DNA of 64,000 nt from positions 2,663,813 to 2,727,812 of the forward strand of contig WARS01000033.1 of NCBI GenBank assembly GCA_008933995.1, in the 5' to 3' direction. A model generated the notes under the pieces. That model was not told the DNA's origin. It worked only from the letters and a program-made list of their open reading frames with translations, and searched no databases. The position numbers were made by a program, and so were the translations under genes. Shown in pieces: positions 56,914-64,000 of this stretch (position 1 is its first letter; each line of letters starts with the position of its first letter). Source of the stretch: Datnioides undecimradiatus. Its lineage: Eukaryota; Chordata; Actinopteri; Lobotiformes; Datnioididae.

Positions 56914-59055
56914 ACAGGAATGTAACTGAGACTTGAGAGCACGATGTTAGTTCAGTACAGACTACTTTCATCCTCCAGATAGTACTGATATGTTTGCTAA
57001 TATTTCCTCACCTTTCTGGCCTAAGGTGTCTGTTTGTTAAGAAAGCAGTAACATAACTGAAAAAAGCACCAGGCCAGTAGAAAGGTAACTGTGGTTTGTA
57101 CCACATACACATTTTTACATGACTTTTGCCTTGAAAATAACATTTGAGTTACAGAAATGAGTCTGATTTTCACCGGTAATAATGATGATGATGATAGCCC
57201 CCCTCATTTCTTCTCTCATGATTTTCATATTAAACTTTCCTTTGTACAACAGTAATCCAGCTGGTTGTTGTCTATAAGTCCATGGTTGCATCTGAACTCA
57301 TGGACAGTGTAATAGTTCCAAAACCATGAAAATTAAAGGAAGCAAACAAAATGAGTAACATAATGAAAACACCTTTGTGAGGTTGAGGGTTCAACAGGAT
57401 AAAGAAATCTTTCAACCATTTGTCGGAAAGTGAAGAAAGTTTCTTTTTTATTAAGAATACATTGTCTTTATTTTTAAGACTTGAAGAAATTTGTATTGCA
57501 ATGGTCTCAAATGTAAAAATGACAAGTGGCACAAACTGGTTGGTCGAAGCACAGGGCACAAGGACCTTGATTTTTCACCACACAGCTTCATTTCTTTGTT
57601 GTTGGGCCTAAAGACAGAAGCCTTCACCTCATGCAGCATCAGTGAAGGAGGAATCCTCGCCTGACTTGTATTGAAACAGACTTGGCTTTTGTATGTACTT
57701 CCAAGAATCTGTTCTGATTTTGTTTAGCACTTGCTGCATTTTATTCCACAGAGTGGAGACTCTTCACAAAGCAACATTCCTTTAGATAGTGGGGTACTGG
57801 GGTACAGACTTCTTTTTGAGCTGACATTCATTAAATGAACAAAACATTCTAGAGAGCTGGGACATAATGTGACCATAACTAAAGACTTTACATTAATCCC
57901 TTAAACAAGCATTAGATTATAAAGTTATGTCATGATTTCCTCATTTGTGTACAGAAACCATCTCACAGACCTTGCTTAACTGTAGAGTTGTGTCATGGAA
58001 CAGGTGAGAACATAAAATAGATTAAATTGTGTGTGAATGTTGTAAATGTAGATATGTGTCACATCTGATGGAACTGGCTCTAGGAGCTAGTAAGCACAGT
58101 TTGCCTTGAAATGGTTTGTAAAACAGAAATTTCATCTTTGGATTGATTCAGTAACAAATGTGTAGATGTGTGACCGTGGACACACCATGAAGGAATAGTG
58201 TGTCTATCTAGGAAAGAGTAAAAGACTCTTTAAATCATCACTGTAAACTACAAGGATAACATGAGTTTTAGGCATGCGTGTGATGTGCACGTTTACTAGT
58301 TTAAGGGGTAATCAAGGGTCACATAGTTAAAACAAATGTTATTCAGATATAAATTTAAATCCTACGAGGGCAACAGAAAAACACCCCATCAAGCCAATGT
58401 AATTTTTTCAGCTGTAAGCAGGAATGTTTTCCCTGATCTTTATAGTGCATGCAACTCATGGTGATTTACATTAATAATCTGGCAGTGTGTGTGACTGCAC
58501 ATGCATGGCCATATACTTACCAGTAATTAGATCTATTGTCCCAGTTGTCAAGAATGAAATATGAGAAATCATCTCACATCATCAACAAACTTTCTGTGAT
58601 TTTGTTACAGTACCCAGTTCTTTACATTTCCAAATCCCTCCGAAGCTCAGCATTGTACATAGTTTGAAACCAACAGAGCACTGGGGAAAAATAGAATTCT
58701 TGGTTGGTACAACAGAATCAAGTCAGTGTGATTTGTATGTCACATGAGGTGGAACAGCTGTAAATTATTTCATTATCAGTTTCTTGATGTAGAGATTGTG
58801 GTGCTGATTAGCCTCAGTATGTTCATGTTTTGATAAAGGGAAACTTCTCTCCTGACCCTTGTCTCTGTTATAGAAGTGCCTGCATAATTTTTCCATTTCT
58901 TCTGGTATAGCCCCACACCAGACCTCAGATGCTGTTTATAGTCTGCTGTGCTTGGTCACAGAGGTCACATCATGTCTCTGTGCCCTGCTTACACCCCAAA
59001 AGCTATCATTGTTGCAAGCCATGCAGTTTCAATAAAGTTACTGTATTAAATTGTC
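56914..59055 (+). other. hsf2: hsf2 3' untranslated region
   Basis: About 2.1 kb of AT-rich sequence without recognisable repeats follows the stop and ends after the only canonical poly(A) signal seen in it. ORFs inside are short and featureless. The end is inferred as 15-25 nt past the signal. Confidence 0.75.
59031..59036 (+). terminator. hsf2: hsf2 poly(A) signal AATAAA
   Basis: AATAAA is followed by a T/GT-rich stretch (TTGTCATTTGTTTTGAG), as expected of a cleavage and polyadenylation site. Confidence 0.75.
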
Positions 59056-59148
59056 ATTTGTTTTGAGTTTCTTTACTTCCTGCATTTAACAAGTATTGTG
59101 TAGCCAAAGCCATACATACATACATACACGTGTGTATGTACATACATG

Positions 59149-59220
59149 TACAGTGCACATAAAAAGTTTATATACCATGGTGAAATTGTTGAGGTTAAAA
59201 TGAAAAAAGAAAAAAACAAC
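59149..59220. mobile_element. Possible Tc1-type terminal repeat fragment
   Basis: TACAGTGCACATAAAAAGTT resembles one end of a fish Tc1-like element. Only this end is seen and the body is missing. Confidence 0.35.
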
Positions 59221-59247
59221 AGTCTCTGCATCTACAACTCACATGTA

Positions 59248-59335
59248 TCCTTGATCCTCGCTTGAACCCAGAGTTGTTTTGGGACGCCACACTGAAATAC
59301 CTGAAATTTCTTCTCAGAGGAGTGAGGATCAAGGA
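59248..59335. repeat. 12-bp inverted repeat with 64-nt loop
   Basis: TCCTTGATCCTC (59248-59259) pairs exactly with GAGGATCAAGGA (59324-59335). The pairing can extend with one mismatch to about 15 bp. Confidence 0.7.
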
Positions 59336-59829
59336 GCAAGAAGGGATTTATGAGGAGCGATAATTGAGGACATCCAAGTCCCCACCATCCCAAACAGGAG
59401 TCTTTAATGGGTCATAACACACCTTTATATCACATATGCTGATTGGAGCAGGAATGATCTGATAAACTGATTTACCATCTAATGAAAAATCTGTATTAAT
59501 TGATGCTATGAACAACAAATGAACCACAAGCAACTTTTTGGTTTTTTTGTAAAGATGTCTATTTTTATGACTGATTTAATGTTATTTCATTAATTAGGTT
59601 TTAATTTTGAATACAATTAATCAAAATCAGAAGAGTGGGAGAGTGTCAGCAATAAACACGTTTTATATTATTTATCATCTATTCCATTCAGTCACTGCCT
59701 GAACAGTTGGAGTTCAGCTTTTATATGAGTTACATAGTGTTAATGTAACATTTACCCAAATAAATAGTTTCCTGTGTCAAAAAGACATCATAATCCTTTT
59801 CTGGCTTACTCAGTCAGGAATTAATTTAT

Positions 59830-62255
59830 ATGAACAGCATATATTAACTAGACCACCATGAGCAAACACTTGGAGACAGTGGCAAGGAAAAACTTCTTTT
59901 TAACAGGCAGAAACCTTGGGTCTGCAACTTGAATGTGCTCTAGATCGAAGGCCATCTGCCTTGACCTTTTGGGGGGAAAGAAAGAGAGGGAGAGGGACAG
60001 GAGGGGAGAGAGCGGAGAAAATACAACATATCACAGATAAAGATACAGGTGTACATAAAGATGAAATTGACAGAATCGTAGAGCAACAGAGTCCTAACTA
60101 TGGCTACTGTTAGCAGTACAATAATGATAATAATACAAATGGCAGCAGAGGACAGGGGACAGGTCGGTGGAGCCACAGATCAGATGTTCAGCTCTGGAGC
60201 TACAGGTATCTGTAGGGAGGTACAGAGAGAGAGAGACCAGAGAGAAACAAGCACAGTACTAAGGGAGAGAGAGGGCACAGAGTTAATGACATGTAGAAAT
60301 GGTTTACAGATGAGAGGATGGGTTTGAGGAGAGAGAGAGGACAGGAGGAATGTGGAGACGATCATGGGACGTCCCTAGGCTTATAGCAACATAACTGAGG
60401 GATGGCATAAAGAGGTAGTTTTGACTATATATATTGTCAAAACTAGTATTGACTAATAGAGAAGGTGTCTGCCTCCCAAACCCAAACTGGCAGTTGGTTC
60501 CACAGGAGAGGAGCTTGATAGCTAAAGGCCTGGCCTCCCATTCTACTTTTGGAAATACTGGGAACCACAAGCAAACCTACATTTTGGGAGCGAAGCGATC
60601 TGTTGCGGTGATAAGGACTTAGCATCTCATTGATGTACAATGGAGCTTGGCCATTAAAGGCCTTGTAGGTAAGTAGAAGGACTTTGAAATTCATTCTGGA
60701 CTTTATAGGGAGCCAATGAAGAGAAGCTAAAACTGGAGAAATATGATCTCTCTTGCTAATTCCCATCAGAACCCTGCTGCAGGCTTCTCAGAGAGCTAGT
60801 CGGACAACCTGACAACAAGGTTGAAGTAACAAATGCATGGACTAGTTTTTCAGCATCACTTTGAGACAGGATGTTCCTAATCTTGGCTATGTTGCGCAGG
60901 TGAAAGAAGGCAGTCCTAGGGACTCGTCTAATATAGGACTGAAAGGACATGTCCTGGTCAAATATGACTCCAAGATTCCTCACGGTTGAACTGGAAGCCA
61001 GGGTAATGCCATCCAGAGTGACTCTGTGGTCAGATAACCGGTCTCTGAGGTGACCAAACACACTGTGTTAGAGGGCCGAACCAACAATAACCCGAACTTA
61101 ACTATGTTCAATATTAATTTTCTCCAACTGTAAAGAGCAGTAAATTATATAATTTTGATTATGCTACTGGTAATCAAAAGACTAAGGGTATTCTGTTACA
61201 ATAAAGATATAAAATTGTGGAGTAAGTCAAAAATACAAGTCATAAAGAGGAAAATAATGATTACATCAGTATTTCATTTTATTTTTAGCACATAACTCGT
61301 TACAATGTGTCGGGAGAGGGTGGCGTTCTCAAAAGCCTCCTTTTTATCCTTACATATTAGCACTGCAGAGTCCACCAAGCACTAACTCTCCATCAGAAAA
61401 CGGTTTACTAGCGATTTTGTGGGATATGACATAACTTGCCTTGTAAATAAATATTTTGCAGTCCACGCCTTGTTAAAAATGCGGCATTCGGTACCAATCT
61501 TTCTTTTTTTTTTCATGAGTTGACATTTTGAGGGTCTGTCGGTAAGCATTCACTTGCACATGCATCCGTACATAAATAAAAGTCACAGTTTCAAAATAAA
61601 AGTAGCACAGCGTGCATGACGTGAACTAGTTTTCATTTACATTTCTTGTTTGTGAGTGACTGCATGCCGGACAGGAAGGGTCAAGGGCCCGGATGTGGCC
61701 CACGGACCGTAAAAATGCCCAGGTCTGATGTATAAGGTGAACAGCAATGGTCCAAGCACAGAACCCTGTGGAACTCCATGATTAACTCTTATGTGCATGG
61801 ACGGGTCATTATTAACATGGACAAAGTGAAATCTGTCAGATAAATAAGATTTAAACCAGTTTAGTGCTGTTCTTTTAATCCCAATGACATGTTCCAATCT
61901 CTGTAGTAGGATATTGTGATCGATGGTGTCAAACGCAGCACTGAGGTCTAGCAGGACAAGTACAGAGATGAGGCCATTGTCTGACGCTATTAGGAGATCA
62001 TTGCTAACCTTAACCAATGTGGTTTCTGTGCTATGGTGTATTCTAAATCCTGACTGAAAAGCTTCAAATAAACTGCTCCTCTGTAGGTGATCACATAACT
62101 GATCTGCCACGGCCTTTTCAAGGATTTTAGAAATAAAGGGGAGGTTGGATATTGGTCTGTAGTGTGCTAAAACACCTGGGTCAAGAGAAGGCTTTTTGAG
62201 TAGAGGTTTAATGACAGCAACCTTAAAAACCTGTCTGAAGATTTTAATTTAACAC
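59830..62255 (-). mobile_element. L2-group LINE, interrupted
   Basis: On the minus strand, 62255-61740 encodes the start of the reverse transcriptase ([36 protein letters not shown] with the motif A Asp; [14 protein letters not shown], motif B). After a gap at about 61062-61735 the frame resumes with LRDRLSDHRVTLDGITLASS, then LGVIFDQDMSF, AFFHLRNIAKIRNIL and, at 60766-60443, HISPVLASLHWLPI and SYQAPLLWNQLPVWV. The gap removes motif C (the YADD box). The 3' tail ends near 59830 and has relatives at 2826 and 39745. The element is inactive. Confidence 0.88.
61066..61734 (-). mobile_element. hAT-like insertion within the LINE
   Basis: Read on the minus strand it begins CAGACCTGGGCATTTTTACG and continues with a GGTCCGTGGGCCACATCC stretch, the style of hAT (Charlie-type) ends. 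No transposase was recognised. The other end, near the GTGTTAGAGGGCCG sequence, is less clear, and LINE sequence between the two sides is also missing, so a deletion accompanied or followed insertion. Confidence 0.55.
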
Positions 62256-63060
62256 ACCAAAGCCCTTTCAGTGAGGATGATGGCCCTTCTTACATTTTCA
62301 GTAACAGCTCCATTAACCAGCTGTGTGTGCACAATACAGCTTCATAGAGCATCCAGCTATGTCCCCATCAGTTCACACAAGTCACACCTTACTTTAATGC
62401 TTTAAACCCACAAACAAGCAATCATTCATCTCCATGTGTTACTTTAAAACTGTGCAACAGGAATCAATGTAACAATCAGCAAACTATGTATACACAATAC
62501 ATAGCTGTAAACATTTTCAAAACTTTTTCAATAAATTATACCTATGGGTTGCTGCAGTCCATCCATTCATCTGACAAATTACTTAAAGTCAGCCATCTTT
62601 TATCCTGGATAGCAACAAAACTTACACGTGAGGCTCTGCGGTCAAAGTTGTCTGTAGGTAATGTTGCAACAACTATCAAATGAGTTTTTTCTCTTTCTTT
62701 CTTCTGTCCTTGAGCTGCTGCAACATGTACATTTCCCCACAATCTAAATAAACATTTCCACATTTACTACTCCTAAATGTGGACAAAGAACTCAAATCCA
62801 CATCTTGAACCAACCTAATGAAATGACTGGTACTAAAGCTGATACAGCCCTACTTTCTTTCCCTTTGAATTTAAACAGTTTGACTGCGATATGTTTGATT
62901 ATGATATCCAAAGCTAAGATGGCTTGAGTCTTGTTAACTACCAGGTTTGTAGTACATTCACTGGTCTATCTGTCAGAAAATAGCACTATGAAACTGTAGG
63001 CATCTGTTATAGCTCATAGTTCAGTAACACAGAAGCAAAATATGAAAGAAGACTTTTTTT
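62256..63060. other. Unassigned stretch
   Basis: Nothing recognisable lies between the LINE and the putative neighbouring 3' UTR. Confidence 0.4.
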
Positions 63061-64000
63061 CATCAGTTTTATTAAACGAGTCACAATATACTTAACATAT
63101 CAAGAGGAAAACCATATTAGAATAAAAGCACAGGTGAGACAATCAAAACAATGCACTGCACAATGTCTGCTGAGAGACTACATGATAATGCTAACACTAC
63201 CAAATAACTCTATTTCAATTTTAAGGTTGAAGGAAAAATGTGCTCAGGTGTGTGCACAGTGCAGAGAATAAACTGGTAAATCTTTAAGACATGATAGCAC
63301 TTAACTATAATGCCACATGCACAATGCTACACAGCACTGCTCATGCCTGGATAATGTCAATGGTTAGTGAACAATACTGAATTACTCTAATCTGTCAATA
63401 CCACAGCTGAAATCCTGTATATACACAACTCAAACTGATTTGACAACAGAAAAATCAAAGCAGTTTCTGTCTTATTTTACATGTAACAGCATTTCCATAT
63501 TCAATTGCTGCCCACAGAGGGCGCCTATGAAAGCCATCTTCATTCTCATACAGGCTTTAGATGCAGCTACTGTTAATGTCACATCAAGTACAAAGGAAAA
63601 GCATGCAGCTCTGTCTTTAGACATAAAACCAAATCTGTTAGGAATACACAGGATATTTACACTAACAACAGCACAGGAAACCACTACAACAGGCTGCTGA
63701 AGATTCACAATGACATTACAGCAGAGAGGCAAGAGACTGGGCTGCATTCAGAGCAGGAACAGGACAAGTTTTAAGCCTTGTATACAGGGCCTTATACAGC
63801 AAAGCCATAGTCACCAAACAACACAGTCCTGAAAAAATTTGGCTAATCTGAGTGCATCCCTGGCCTCTCTAGAAGTACCTGATGCTGGAATATCTACCTA
63901 CATGTTTTTAAATTATCTGAAACAAAACACAGGTGAGGCAGAGCAATAATAAGCTGTGGGACAGATTATGTTTCAATCAAAGTCTCTGTTGACCAGTACC
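63061..64000 (-). other. Possible 3' UTR of a minus-strand neighbour
   Basis: TTTATT at 63068-63073 is AATAAA on the minus strand, and the following 930 bp are repeat-free, unlike the flanks. In tetrapods SERINC1 lies downstream of HSF2 and points towards it. If synteny holds, this would be the end of serinc1. No coding sequence is seen, so this is inference only. Confidence 0.3.

Noticed and set aside
1..64000. CRISPR arrays, bacterial operons, riboswitches or tRNA/rRNA genes
   Set aside because: No spaced repeat arrays or cloverleaf-forming genes were seen. The tRNA-like boxes at 55790-56400 belong to SINE-type repeats.

Overview
The window reads as vertebrate nuclear DNA from a ray-finned (teleost, probably percomorph-like) fish. 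The evidence is one spliced vertebrate gene with GT-AG introns, many CA/GT microsatellites, and a typical fish mobile-element mix: Tc1-like transposons, Rex3 (RTE), a Rex6-like element with a restriction-like endonuclease, L2/CR1-group LINEs, hAT pieces and Ty3/gypsy LTR elements. No bacterial, CRISPR or organellar signal was seen.

Positions 1-43000 are gene-poor. They hold two nested Tc1-like elements (about 200-2693, with the inner copy at 999-2045), degenerate LINE pieces, an LTR family remnant interrupted by a Rex3 3' end (4352-5665), and a 7.3-kb minus-strand Ty3/gypsy element (14367-21654, TSD AAGC). A younger non-autonomous LTR element (17689-19315, TSD CCTAC) is inserted inside that gypsy element. 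Further on are LINE and LTR remnants, a 511-bp MITE-like element (33875-34385), one unrecognised ORF (34561-34854, minus) and a large imperfect inverted repeat (35037-35857). Both arms of that repeat carry an exon-like unit.

Positions 43120-59060 are the heat shock factor 2 gene (hsf2, plus strand). It has a TATA-less promoter with CCAAT, ETS and E-box motifs, and 12 coding exons that join without a frame break into a 525-residue protein (43305-56913). A 3' UTR of about 2.1 kb ends after AATAAA at 59031. The introns hold a Rex6-like element with one stop codon (intron 2), LINE tails, a hAT piece, a 104-bp direct repeat flanking exon 4, a TCTG microsatellite against the exon 10 acceptor, and an exact 72-bp tandem duplication (intron 11).

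Positions 59060-64000 hold a minus-strand L2-group LINE split by a hAT-like insertion. Beyond it may lie the 3' UTR of a convergent minus-strand neighbour. In tetrapods the neighbour of HSF2 is SERINC1, so that is the guess, but no coding exon is visible here.

The only gene I can support as functional is hsf2. No wholly new gene system was recognised. The most unusual structures are the 35-kb inverted repeat with its duplicated exon-like unit, the repeats placed around hsf2 splice sites and exon 4, and the nested LTR elements.
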